Shown here piece by piece: positions 27,601 through 38,014 of a stretch of DNA of 64,000 nt. This DNA is from Polytrichum commune (Eukaryota; Streptophyta; Polytrichopsida; Polytrichales; Polytrichaceae). Within the stretch, counting starts at the first letter, position 1. Each line of letters begins with the position of its first letter. A model generated the notes under the pieces. The model was not told the DNA's origin and did no database searches. It saw only the letters and a list, made by a program, of their open reading frames with translations. Location of the stretch: assembly GCA_950295325.1 (NCBI GenBank), contig OX485803.1, forward strand, positions 41,059,554 to 41,123,553, given 5' to 3'. Position numbers and translations under genes: made by a program.

Positions 27601-30600
27601 ACATAACATCTACACAACTCCTTCGTTGCGTTCAGTGGGACAAAGTATCACACGAGCACAATTCTTCTTTGATTCTTGAATCCCTTATTTATATAAAGCA
27701 CTCGAGTTACGTACTGTGAACTTCTTAATTAACAAGCAGTTGTAAATGATCAAAGTTTCTTAATTGCAACCTCTTTCTTTGGAAAGAAGCCATCATGTAA
27801 CTACTTAGCAATGTTACGAAACATATGTAAGGTATACCGTACAAAACACCATCGGTCCTATAAAGGGACCTAAATTGCCCTAAAAGTTCCCAGTGGCAGG
27901 GAATCACTCACACGTGTGCAAAGGGTTAAGTTACATAGAAGTTACAAAAGGGCATGTGGAAATGACTTGTTGGCGGCTATGAACTCGAGGGCTTATTGTA
28001 TATATGTTTTAGGGTTTGGAATTTTGGGGAATGAAGTTTAGGCACATACATCAAAGACCCAAGGGTGCTCTTTTTGGAAGAAAACGTCGTTTGTTTGGAA
28101 GCCTTTCTTGGGCGTGTGTGATTGCATCTGCTTGCCCTTGAAGTTGCTTCGATCCTCTGCACCAAAAACGTTAATTCCCACACCAATTCCCTCACCATAA
28201 GAACGTCACCTTAAGTAACACCAATAGTAACCACGTGGGATTCACCGACATTCCACACTATTTTGGAATGTTTGTTACCACGAGAAGAAGACTATGTAAA
28301 TTGTGTGCTTTTTGAATGTGTTGTCGTATGGATGAGTACATAAAACTATTAAGTTTTTGGTGATTTGCATGGGGTAAAGAGGTAAAACATTTACGAGGGC
28401 AGCCTAATTGCACGTATCGGTGAACACTTTTAACACTTACTATTGAGCACGGGTAGTGTATGTCAAGGTCCATTGTGTTGTAAATGAATAAGACAATCGT
28501 TTATTCAAATGTAAAAATGAGGAGTGACTGGCATAATATTTATATTCTGGTATGTTGTTGATGTTGTGTTTTTTCTTATGTTCGGCATCTCATAGTAGTT
28601 CATGTTCGTGCAGAAGATTTGATTCTCTATTTCTAGGTTTTGAGCATATAGTGGTGTGGGCTCAAACCGAGACTAAAATTAACATGGTATGAAAACATTA
28701 TAGTGGGCTCTCGGGGGGTGCACCTTTCATTAAAACCTAGAATCACGTGCGTTCACTACATACTCTAAAAACCCCCTATATACAAGTTATTTTTTGTGAA
28801 ATGAAGTAATACACATACAATTGCAACAATAAATATACAAGTGACAATATGTATACACAAAAAAACATCCGTTCATATATAGTCATTAACATAAGTATAC
28901 AAATATACTTTTGAACAATAATCAACCCCTATAATATGTATAACAAAATATCCTAGCTTTCATCAGCAAAGTTGTTGAAAACTTTTTCATCTCCCGGATG
29001 TAACTCATTAACATTTCATCTTCAATGTATTAGGTAATCATTTTATTGGAAAGGTTATCGGTGCAGAACCGGTTCTGTCAAGGTGGCGAGCCCGCAAGGG
29101 CGAGCCAGCTAGACAGAACCTGTTCTGCACTGATGACCGGTTCCAATAAAACGATTACCGGACGTAACCGGTTGGCCGCTTTGTTGAGCCGCGCATGTGA
29201 CCTAAACAGTGGGTCACATGTCGTCTTCCTCCAGCATTTGAGATTTGGACGCCGTTGGAGATTTGGGTGCTGCGATTTAGATTTAGATTTATATCTGATT
29301 TAGATGATCATAACCGGCTGGGATGTCGAGGTTATCGTCTGCAAACCTGTGTGCTCAGAGCCAATCGTGTAGTGCCACCTCGGCAAAACAAAGCGGCCAA
29401 CCGGTTACGTTTCAATATCCCTCTCTAACCTCAAAACCCGTCCACATGGAAATGTTCACAACCAACATTGAGTGAAATGCACCCTAAACAACCCAAAATC
29501 TCGAATGGCTTGCAAAGTTTGGGGTTAAGCTTACTGGTTGGCTAGCTGAGATGCCTGAAGGCTTCTGTTGTAAGGACTTACTGCAGACCTGGGGGATAAG
29601 ATGCTACGAGTTTGTGAAGCTTTGTCAGAGTGAATCTGAGCCGTTGGTAGCCAACGGGACTGTCGACTTGGACGGCTCAGATTCACTCCCACACCCACTT
29701 TGTGTCACATGACACTGTGTTGGAGTAGTAGTAGTAGTACTACGGCAAATGGCAGACCCTCTCTACTTACTTAACTTACATCTCCAGACACCGGCAAAAT
29801 CGGACACCCATATATGATGTAAAAAACGTGCATGCCCTGGCATGTCAGCTTAAATAATCGATCAATTACGACACCGTTACACACACACACACATATATCT
29901 ATCTATCTATTTATTTATTTATCTATCTATCTATATATATATATATAATACTGGGGTTGGGTTTACATTAGGGCATGGGTCTAAGGAGCTTGGGGATTTT
30001 CTTTAGTGAAGATCGAGGAGACCTGGAGGGAGAGTGATGATGCCATTGTAAGTGCCACTTCAATTTTTTCATACCTTGAACCTGGGATCCTAGTGTAAAT
30101 CTCATGGGGTCCAAAGTTTTGCTTTCGACGAATGGGATCAGTCAGTTTTGAGAGTTATTTTGGTCTTGGACCCTTTGTGCCCACTATGGTGTGGGGAGGT
30201 GTTCCATTGATCTAGAACACGGTCAATTGCGTACACCAAGTCGTGGACTCGAACTCGAACTCGAAACCAAACCCAACTTCACTTAGTAGTACTTTTCAAA
30301 CCGATGTTTCCGTGGAGGAAAAGGTTTTTATTGAAGTTGGTGTTATACTGAAACCGTCATTGTGTGAGCTGGTCAACACGATTAAGACGGAACTGGTGAA
30401 TGTGGTCAATTGAAGTTCCATGCGTCCCCGAATTAGTTGGAAAAATGTGCGACGTGCATAGTTTGTGTGCATTTAGCCATGTAGGTTTGTAGTAAATTCT
30501 TTTATGCAAAGGGAAGTGTTATAGTAGCAAATGTCACAGAATTTGTAAATTCATGATAAATTCGAATTAGGTCGACCTAGGGACGCGTGCACCCAAACTC

Positions 30601-30954
30601 AAGTTGGGTGCCCGATCCCATGCTACGTCAATATCCTCCGGTGACAATGCAATATAATGCCATGTGAGAGTACATGGGAAACTTCTTTTCAAGTTAGTTT
30701 GCGATTAGAAGTGCAAAAACAATAAAGAGTAAGAGGAGAAAAACAAAAACAACCACAACAATCTTTTACCTACGGTTTGATTTCACCCAAAACTTAAGAT
30801 GGACACAAATTTGAGGTAGGTTTTGTGAGTAAGTCGAGCGCGCACCATTTTTGATGGGGTACGGAAACGGGTCTTCGGGCGACCCGAACGAGATGTAACT
30901 CGTGATCCCAAAGACATCGCGGAGCGCCCGCTCCGTCAACAAGTTATTATTCAT
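19064..30954 (-). CDS. Probable axonemal/ciliary-type protein gene, exons dispersed in transposon-rich introns
   Basis: Exons supported on the minus strand: 30954 (ATG) to about 30800 (MNNNLLTERALRDVFGITSY..., rich in G/C third positions); 28156-28050; 26458-26321; 25817-25716; about 20155-20053; about 19980-19925; 19816-19679; 19234-19064 (TAA). Phases agree across 28050/26458, 26321/25817, 25716/20155 and 19679/19234. The protein is basic and Tyr/Phe/Pro-rich with short motifs such as FKGKQMQ, GDLYIDRN, FLSSDFSKTDEFSN, RTEQYR, and a C-terminus with ARKPIVRDTFYRKSNIFFP. This style (short D-x-F, R-T-x-x-Y-R and G-D-x-Y words, little domain structure) resembles small axonemal microtubule proteins such as CFAP96/C4orf47, but I cannot assign a family. 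A His/Cys-rich stretch (HCHKCHKQTYYCHH) lies in exon 19816-19679. Unresolved: the junction from the first exon to 28156 (no donor in the required phase seen) and the 20053/19980 junction. An in-frame stop at 25674 lies beyond a usable donor, so truncation there is the alternative. A decayed gene is possible. Confidence 0.6.
19265..19288. repeat. GA microsatellite
   Basis: Twelve uninterrupted GA units, about 30 bases upstream (in gene sense) of the last exon of the axonemal-type gene. Read on the minus strand it is a CT tract, so it may serve as part of the 3' splice-site pyrimidine run. Confidence 0.9.
21599..21627. repeat. AC microsatellite
   Basis: About 14 AC units in an intron of the minus-strand gene, followed by a short AT-rich tail (ATACACATATATC). 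Confidence 0.9.
22424..22656. mobile_element. MITE of the CTCTC-ended family, copy 2 (best preserved)
   Basis: The left end GAGAGAGGGAATTATTGCAT followed by ACGAGCATACCTCTCATCCA is the inverted complement of the right end 22612-22656. The terminal repeats are about 45 bases and the whole is about 233 bp. There is no coding frame. It lies in an intron of the minus-strand axonemal-type gene. Compare copies at 14733, 31645 and 32250. Confidence 0.7.
25317..25660. repeat. Dispersed repeat, copy 1
   Basis: Shares ordered blocks with 35858-36190: CACCTACATTTGAGTGG, then 'tacatgcccaaa..ctaaccat', 'aatgaataa', GAGCCCCAAA, 'aatggct...atttggatttgctaat', and TTTAAGRCC-like endings. A third partial copy is at 34229-34400. 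No open frame is conserved between copies. It lies immediately downstream of an exon of the minus-strand gene. Confidence 0.5.
27114..27167. repeat. 20-bp stem hairpin
   Basis: AAAGTGGACAAAACTTGGTG (27114-27133) faces CACCAACTTTTGTCCACTTT (27148-27167), with one mismatch and a 14-base loop. Diverged half-copies of the stem lie at 27253-27272 and near 27000. It is intronic in the minus-strand gene and probably a foldback relic. Confidence 0.6.
29033..29160. mobile_element. Large hairpin with 47-bp arms
   Basis: The arms are 29033-29079 and 29112-29160: GGTAATCATTTTATTGGAAA... against ...GGTTCCAATAAAACGATTACC. They contain GCAGAACCGGTTCTGTC, itself nearly palindromic. The 32-base loop holds GGCGAGCCCGCAAGGGCGAG. 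This is markedly richer in CpG than its surroundings. It lies in the first intron of the minus-strand axonemal-type gene and directly abuts the next inverted repeat. Confidence 0.65.
29163..29409. mobile_element. Inverted-repeat element with GTAACCGGTTGGCCGC ends
   Basis: The left end CGTAACCGGTTGGCCGCTTT (29163 on) and right end 29386-29409 are near-perfect inverted complements. About 200 bp lies between them. The structure is that of a MITE of about 247 bp. It sits next to the hairpin at 29033-29160, and both share the ACCGGTT word, so the two may be parts of one composite element. Confidence 0.65.
29628..29688. repeat. 17-bp perfect-stem hairpin
   Basis: GAGTGAATCTGAGCCGT (29628-29644) pairs with ACGGCTCAGATTCACTC (29672-29688) without mismatch. 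The 27-base loop contains a smaller palindrome (CGTTGGTAGCCAACG). Just downstream is the 14-base palindrome GTGTCACATGACAC (29701-29714). Confidence 0.75.
29878..29950. repeat. Compound microsatellite (AC, ATCT/ATTT, AT)
   Basis: About six AC units run into ATCT and ATTT tetranucleotides and then AT units. It lies in the first intron of the minus-strand gene and has no other content. Confidence 0.9.
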
Positions 30955-31480
30955 CGTGCTCCTCGCCGGCTCCTCCTCACAACTTGAAGATCAATCGATT
31001 TTCGCTCCACTCGAGGTAGATCAATCGATTCGCTCACAACTTCGAGAACCACGAATTGATTTTCTCCACTCGATTTCGCTCGCTCGCTCACTCACAATTT
31101 TGATAATTTCTCGAATTCGTTCCACTCGACGCCGCTCGCTCGATCCCGTGCACACACCGCGTCCGTCTTCGAAGCTCCGACGGCTGATGACGTAAAGTTC
31201 AAGTTACTCGAGCTGCTCAGACCTGACCTGGTGGAGAAGTTGAAGATGGCAGGCAGCGTTGAATCCCCGATGTCCGATCGCCAAAACTCCCTCTGCGCGC
31301 ACACAATCAAACCTAACAACTTTGTTACTCGAATCCTTCCGAAATCATGACCGCGTAAACTCCATCATGCTCCAATCCTCCGATCGATTCCATCATTCCC
31401 AAAATTCAATGCTTCTTCTTCTTCTCCTCCTTCTTCTTCAACAATACATCAATGCAGGCTGCAAAACCTAATATTAAGAA
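30955..31480. promoter_or_regulatory. GC-richer upstream flank of the axonemal-type gene, with a plus-strand coding-like frame
   Basis: This is the 5' side of the minus-strand gene starting at 30954. It is CpG-containing, unlike the AT-rich DNA on both sides, with repeated CGATCGATT, CTCGCTCGCTCG and TTCTTCTTC runs. The plus strand has an open frame running from about 31130 to the stop at 31348-31350 that reads like protein (DDVKFKLLELLRPDLVEKLK), with an internal ATG at 31246. This suggests a divergent transcript or a captured gene fragment. No splice partner was found. Confidence 0.35.
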
Positions 31481-31644
31481 TTGTTTGTGTATTTTTTTTG
31501 TTTTTCATTTTCCCTTTTTTGTTGGCCATCTCACTTCGTGGGCCGCGACAACCGCCTGCTGGTGGCGAAAGGGTATAGGTTCAGCCCAAGAGACACCGTT
31601 GCTGTTATTCACAAAAATTAACACGTAACCGAAAAGTCACGGGT

Positions 31645-32170
31645 AGAGAGAGAGAGAGGAGAGAGGGAATTATTGTATACGAGCGTGGATACCTCTCATC
31701 CATACAACATAGAAACTTGACCTCCTCTAGGTTTGTTGCCGATTCATCGTAAATGATCTTGAGTACACTAATTGGGGTCTTTGAGGCTATTTATGATGTC
31801 AAATCAATCTTGAAGAAGCAATCACTATATTCGTTAATTTGAGACTTTCTCTTGTCTCAAATTAATATATGGACCACAACAACATGGTCTAATGTTTGGG
31901 TCGTCCTACCTAAACTATCTTGATATGAACACCCGCTTCAAAATATTTGCATCTTACAACATTCTCCAATATTTGTGTGACTTTATCCATGTTCTTATAT
32001 TTGTAATTATCTCAAAATGCCGAAAAAGTCCCAAATTAATGAATATAGTGATTAAGTGATCTCCGGGCTACATGATAATTTAGGGTTTTATTTATCTTCT
32101 TTTTTTTAAATTTTTTTTTAAATGTGGGATGAATGAGACATACACTTGTATACGATAGTTCCCTCTCTCC
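31645..32170. mobile_element. MITE of the CTCTC-ended family, copy 3 (long)
   Basis: The left end GAGAGAGGGAATTATTGTAT and the following ACGAGCGTGGATACCTCTCA are mirrored at 32123-32170 (GGGATGAATGAGACATACAC...TAGTTCCCTCTCTCC). About 525 bp with no coding capacity. It also holds an internal inverted pair, 'attcgttaatttgagactttctc' near 31831 versus 'gaaaaagtcccaaattaatgaat' near 32022. Confidence 0.6.
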
Positions 32171-32249
32171 AAAACTCATGAGGGGGTTATGATCACGATG
32201 CCTAGCTTTAAGACTCCTAGGCTCACAAATGAATTTACTTGGGGGGGGG

Positions 32250-32733
32250 GAGAGAGGGGATTATCTTATACGAAGATACCTCGCTTTCATCCAACATAAT
32301 AGCCTTGAAATAGTATGCAACCATGAGGTTATTATATCATGTTGATATGAAATTGGGATTGTTTTAAAGGCCCCACATTTGTCTAGTCCAAGTCATTTGA
32401 AATGAAATGAGCACACTTATACGGGGTTAAGATCCTTGTATGCGATGCCCTCATGAAACATATACACCAAAACGCCATCAAATACCTCACATACCTAGTC
32501 CTAAATAAGAGAAAACTAGACAATAAACAAACCCTTGCCCTCCCCCCTGCCATAGTAAAGTTGGACCTACTAATATTATATTAGAGCCCACCTCCTGTGG
32601 AGGCAAAACACCTTATATTGCATCACGGAACACCGTGATCAACATAAGGTTAATGAGATCACATTCATGCCGGTACCGAGATATGGGCGTTTTTTTTCTT
32701 TTTCCCTTGTATGCGATGATTCCCTCTCTCCAA
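32250..32733. mobile_element. MITE of the CTCTC-ended family, copy 4
   Basis: It begins after a ten-G run with AGAGAGGGGATTATCTTATA and CGAAGATACCTCGCTTTCAT. It ends with TGTATGCGATGATTCCCTCT. It lies about 80 bp from copy 3 in the same orientation. An inner block is shared with copy 1 (TAGTCCAAGTCATTTGA). Confidence 0.5.
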
Positions 32734-34228
32734 CACTTGGCACCCCTGGTTCTTGAATGCAACCCTCACCGTGAAACTCATAAGCATGAGCCCACATGAT
32801 TGGGCAAAGTTTCTCACTACCATTGACTTTTGAAGCTTATTAAGTTGATTATTATTTCACTACCAACATATGAGACCTAGACTACTCATCTTACGTCGGT
32901 GAATTTTTATATATATATAGCATTGTTTCTTTTTGGACATGCTTTAGCCAATTTTTTGTGTCAACTTCTAGAAAGAAGTATATAGTAGCATATTCTTGAT
33001 TGTTTAATGGATAAAATGGCCAGCTGGTCACCCAAAAAGGATACATAGGGATGAAATTTCCATATTTCCAAGGGTTGACATTTAGTGTGACTTACATGAA
33101 CTACTAAAGGCAAGGGTATACTTGTTTGTGGGGTATTATCTTGTTGACAAGCAATTAAACATGTATTCAAGAACAATAGGAATTGCATTTATTGCAATCC
33201 CATGCATTGATGACATCTCCAAGCATAAAGAAGGTAATCCTTTTGCATATAATCCTTTTGCAAATTTTTATACTTTGCTATCTTAGAAGTAGTATAAACT
33301 TAATTTCGAGGAATTTATAACAACCTTCATTATTTTAAACTCAAAGTCATATATTAGGTGGGGCCTCTTTTATTTTGAAACCCATTCAATTTTTTTGTTA
33401 CCATCAATAAAATAAAATAAAATAAACCCTATCTTAGGCTGCATGTTGTTTCCAATTTTCAAGGAGTCTCTGCTTTGGGCCGCATTTTGCATAAATAAGT
33501 GTGAGAATGTAAGTGGTTTCTTCACTCCAACAATTTGATACCCATTGGAGCTCCTTCTAAGAAAGAAAAAATACATTGGTCACAACCAAATGAAACGGAA
33601 TTCAAACATTATTAGCCTACGCAATTGTTATGTACTTTTGAATCATCATGTCTTGACCATGTATTGATTGTAGGGAATTTGTCACGAGTTAGATTTGGTT
33701 GACATATTCTCTCCAACTTGCTTCTGTGAGCAACGTTCATTCCAAGACCATTTTATCATACTTATTCCAAGATATCGGGATCCTAATTAAATATTGATAT
33801 TTGTCGATTGTCCTTGTTTTGATAACTAGCTCTAAATGATGGACAACCCCTTCGAGTAACATGCGAGATCAACATAACATAACTCATCCTATTTCATGAG
33901 CTCTATTGGCCCATGAATTTATAGAATATGATATTTCCATTTTTTTCAGGTGGGAACAAATCCGGGCTTATAGTCAAAGTTGAGTGGAAGTGCATCCCAT
34001 TGTAGAGTATTTGGTAAGTGGTAGGAGCTCCATCCACAGCTGGAGTGAACAACTTGGCTGCCCACTTGATTCCAACAAATGTTGAGCTTACATTCCACAA
34101 CAAGGAGATTCTCCTAGCACATCAATAATATAGGAGCTTCTCAACTATCTCCTGCTTACATTTGATCATTGCACGCCTCTTACAACCGATCGCCCGAGTA
34201 GTTTGATTCACAACCTTGACATTTGTTT

Positions 34229-34400
34229 GATGACTAAAATATTCATACGAGCTTTGAAAATTAGAAGAAAAGTGGCTATGGCCTCAATTTGGGTTTGTGC
34301 ATGATCGCATGTTTCATATCCTAGTATGAAAAGTGGGCTACTTGGGATAGGTAACCATTTAAGACCCATCTACCTAAATTTAGTCCCTCCCTTATCCGTA
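34229..34400. repeat. Dispersed repeat, partial copy 3
   Basis: Matches the 3' part of the copies at 25317 and 35858: 'aaaatattcatacgagc', 'gtggctatggcctcaatttgg', 'gtttcatatcct', 'ccatttaagacccatctacct'. The upstream half of the repeat is missing. Confidence 0.45.
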
Positions 34401-35857
34401 TGGTCACCTAACTTGATGCAAAATGCCAAAAATGGGCCATATACAAACCGACAAGACAATGAATGTACTAGTTATAGTGGAACCTTGTACTTGACTATGA
34501 ACACTTAAAGTGTTGTCGATACCACTTCAACATCACAGACACACACAACATTGAAGCTGTTACATCACAAGGAGAGTAATGGACTCACTATGGAGGGGTG
34601 TCGGAGCAATTAATTGAAGCACGACTCCAAAGTACATGACTCTATGGAATTTTGATTTCAACCCTTATAGGATGTGGCGTCTCAATATACGGCCATGTAC
34701 ACAACTTATATGGGTTTCACCAAGTTCATAAAATTACATTTTAGATGTATTTATGTGTTTGAAATCCTGTTATATGTATTGTCTTATCTCAAGACGACAA
34801 TGAAAAGGAATTCATACTAGACACTGATGCTCAAAATACGACGTGGGTGTATTTGCATCCGAGGGCATCCATACTGTGCGTGAACTTAAATCTTTGATAA
34901 CATCAAAGCATTTAACTTATTCGAATAATGCCCTTGAAGATTAAGTTGATTGTAGACATGGCGGCCTTTGACATGATTAACTAAAAATGCAAATATGTCG
35001 CTCAAGTATGTTGTTTTTGGCTTGGAGAGGCCTAGTTTGGGCCTTGTAGACGCTTGGGAGTTAATCGTCACATGGAAAGAACCAAACTGAAATGGGTCCT
35101 TGCACTTGACTGCAAATATACATTTAGGTTTATGTATCTTCCTATTAGCCATTTACCCATTCCTTAAATAAAATTCTTGGAGGTTATGTCAACATGTTAC
35201 ATACATGTACCATTGAGAAGTGTTGTAGTATTGTCGTGGGGGTTTTGGAGATGATTGTTGTAAAAAGAATCCTCTTTTCTAAAGGGATAATGAGATATAT
35301 ACCAAAAATATTGCATTTGTTAAAATTTAGTATTGAAAATGTATAAAATACTCAACAATGGGACTATTGTATCATGTTACTTGTCTTTGTAGCAATACCA
35401 ATAGGTATGCAAAGGAACAATTGGTGACCGAAATTGCCCACGCTCAAAATGTGGATCTATAGAACATATTTACTTGTCAAAGCTGAAGAAGACTAAGGTA
35501 AGGTACATGCACCCAATTCCCTCAACAACCAATTTCATGAATAGTGTTTGGATTTCAAAGTGGCACTTCAAAATGAATACCAATGACATGATTATAAGGA
35601 TTAAAAGTGCACCTCACTACTTGAGAGGGAGACAACAAATTAATGGTCAAGGCCATTTGCTTTGAAGGGCCTATATTAGAATTTCAAATTGCAAAAAAAC
35701 CTTGTAAAAATGTTGTATTTCATGAACTCCTCCCCCCCTTGGGTATCTCTACTAACATTTTGAAATTTGCCATGACATGTTCAAGCACGATGAGTGCTCA
35801 AAGTGCCTTTGTAGGCGCTTCTAAAATGGACCGGTCTTAATTCAACACCCCCACACT

Positions 35858-36190
35858 GTAGACACCTACATTTGAGTGGTGTGTGGTTAGGAGCTGATCC
35901 AAGAATTGACGCCAAAAGACAAGTGTTTAAAAGAAATTGAACTACATGCCCAAAAATATGCTAACCATCGTAGGTTCACTAATCAACATGACCATTCAAT
36001 AAGAATCTTCATTTTAATAATGAATAAGATATTCACACGAGCCCCAAAAAGCATGAAGAAAATGGCTACAGGCACAATTTGGATTTGCTAATTATCTCCC
36101 ACTAATTGTGTGATTCATATCCTATGAGAAGTCTATGCAGAGATGAAAGTGTCTGTTTAAGGCCTACTTACCTCATCTGCTCTCAATCTA
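35858..36190. repeat. Dispersed repeat, copy 2
   Basis: Parallel to 25317-25660 over about 330 bp with many substitutions and small gaps. Anchors are CACCTACATTTGAGTGG at the left and 'ttgatt/ggatttgctaat...ttcatatc' at the right. It is probably an old non-coding transposon remnant. Confidence 0.5.
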
Positions 36191-37846
36191 ATACCTATTT
36201 GCATAGAAGTATTTTTTGAGGCAACACAAAGTCTACATAATATTGCCATGTACATAGTAGGTAGACAGTAAGCCCTCACGTAAACAGCTCAAGAGTGTGA
36301 AATCTACAGTCAAGGACATAACACCTCAGGACCTTGTAAGAATCCAAACTTGCAGGAAATTTACTTGAAGCCAAGCCAGTGTTCCGATGTTTGCATGGGT
36401 TGGTCTTCCATAGTATTCATGCAAAATTTAATTGCAATGCAACATACCTGATGCTAGGAGTTAATCCACAGATGGCAGTTGCAATGTTGAGGAATGTTAA
36501 CAATTCTCTCATTCACATTCTATACATGCATGCGTCACAAGAATGTCATGTGCCAGTCGAACTGGAGAATGGTGCCTAATTAAAGCCCAGGTTGAGCTTC
36601 CCACAAGCATCACATGATACATACTTCCATGATGGTACGTCAGATCAGGTATAGAGGACTGATTGGTAATTGTATTGAAGAAAATTCTGTTGTACACCTT
36701 AAGTAGCATGTGGGTCTCACTAGTTTTACTCCAGCATTGGCATTGTTAAGTAGAGTAAGAGTCGTACCAACTGCAGTACAAGAGGCAAAACCAATCTCGA
36801 GGAAAATGCCAACAGTAGATCCTTTGGACAGCTGAAAATGCCTCTAAAGTTGCATTTGATAGAATGGTTGAGACTATATATTGGCAACCAAAGAGACATC
36901 ACTGTTATTCACTCTGGATTGGTTGGTGAGTGGCATCTAACGTACTTTACATACCCCATTTAATTTGGTGGCATTTGAGAGTGCTGATATGATTACTTCC
37001 TCACAATAAAAGTGAATTTGAGAAAGTTGCATGCATGGCCCCACCAACATCACCTTCAGAGAACTGATGCATGCCTTCTTCCTTATGTAAGACAACAATA
37101 TGTCTTGAAAACATGCAACAATGTTGAACTGCAGCAGAACAGCATCCAATACCTGGTTCTTTAGAGGAGACAAAGTGTGCCCTCTTAACTGGCTTAATTA
37201 TCACCCATTATACAGGGCGGTTGAACCCAGCGAATAAAATTACTGGCTCAAGTATTGAACAACTGATAGTCATGCAGAGGGACCCAAGCTGGATAGCTCG
37301 CGTCCTTTACTGCTTCCTCTAGTTTGCTTCTGCTCATAGTTTCTGAAATCGAGTCAGATAATGTCACAGAAACAACACCATCTGTGCTAAGCAGCTCATG
37401 TTAAGCCAAGAAAAAGAAACACAAAGTATCCCTGGCACATTCCTACTGGCACCCTAAATCCGGGGTCTCAGGCTGAGGTGAAATAGAAACATACAGAACC
37501 CCAGAACTTGTAAACAACACGGAGGTCACATATTCCAGATTTGCTGTCTCTGCAGACGGTCACTGGAATTGGACCTAGCCACGGAACATTGCCTCCCATG
37601 CTTCTCAAAACAGGACAAGAGACACAGAAGTGTTCAGTAAAGTAAATACTGTACAGAGTCAGTATTGATGGAGAATAGAGTGATGGCTTTCGTGTAAGAT
37701 GAAGAATTCAATACGAACCTCTGTAGGGAACCGTCTTACATATCTTGAACAGGAAAATATCACCTCACAAAGTTTGAATACATTTACAAAGTGCGTACTT
37801 CAGCCAAGATGTAGGAGCTACTTCTGACAACAGAATGTCGATCTTC

Positions 37847-38014
37847 TTATTTCCAGGATATGCCTCCATTTATTGCCCCTAGGAGCATTGTATAATGGCC
37901 CATTCCAACTTCCTCAGCAACAAGTTCCTGTAACAGAATCCCAGACATTCGAAGCAAACCAGCTCCAGCCCATTTCTTAAACAGGTCAATTTTAATATCA
38001 ACAACAATGTCACC
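37847..38014 (-). other. Possible isolated terminal exon
   Basis: On the minus strand, after an acceptor (TCTGTCAG), a 55-codon frame runs to TAA at 37847. It reads like protein (GDIVVDIKIDLFKKWAGAGL...). A strong donor GTAAGT on the same strand near 38393 could be joined in phase (…CAAGGATGCTTG|). I do not recognise the product. It could equally be a chance frame in a non-coding transcript. Confidence 0.2.

Larger units (their letters stand above)
31481..37846. other. Repeat-rich intergenic region
   Basis: Contains two CTCTC-ended MITEs (31645-32170, 32250-32733) and dispersed repeats at 34229-34400 and 35858-36190. From about 36300 the DNA looks low-copy, with mixed composition but no coding frame I can support. 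A minus-strand frame at 34886-35152 (88 residues) reads somewhat like protein but has neither family likeness nor splice context. Confidence 0.4.

Noticed and set aside
33903-34103. Minus-strand 66-residue frame that reads somewhat like protein.
   Set aside because: No splice sites or homology that I recognise, and it sits in repeat-rich DNA.
34886-35152. Minus-strand 88-residue frame from an ATG.
   Set aside because: It lies among dispersed repeats. Lys/Ser-rich with no recognisable motif; chance frame more likely.
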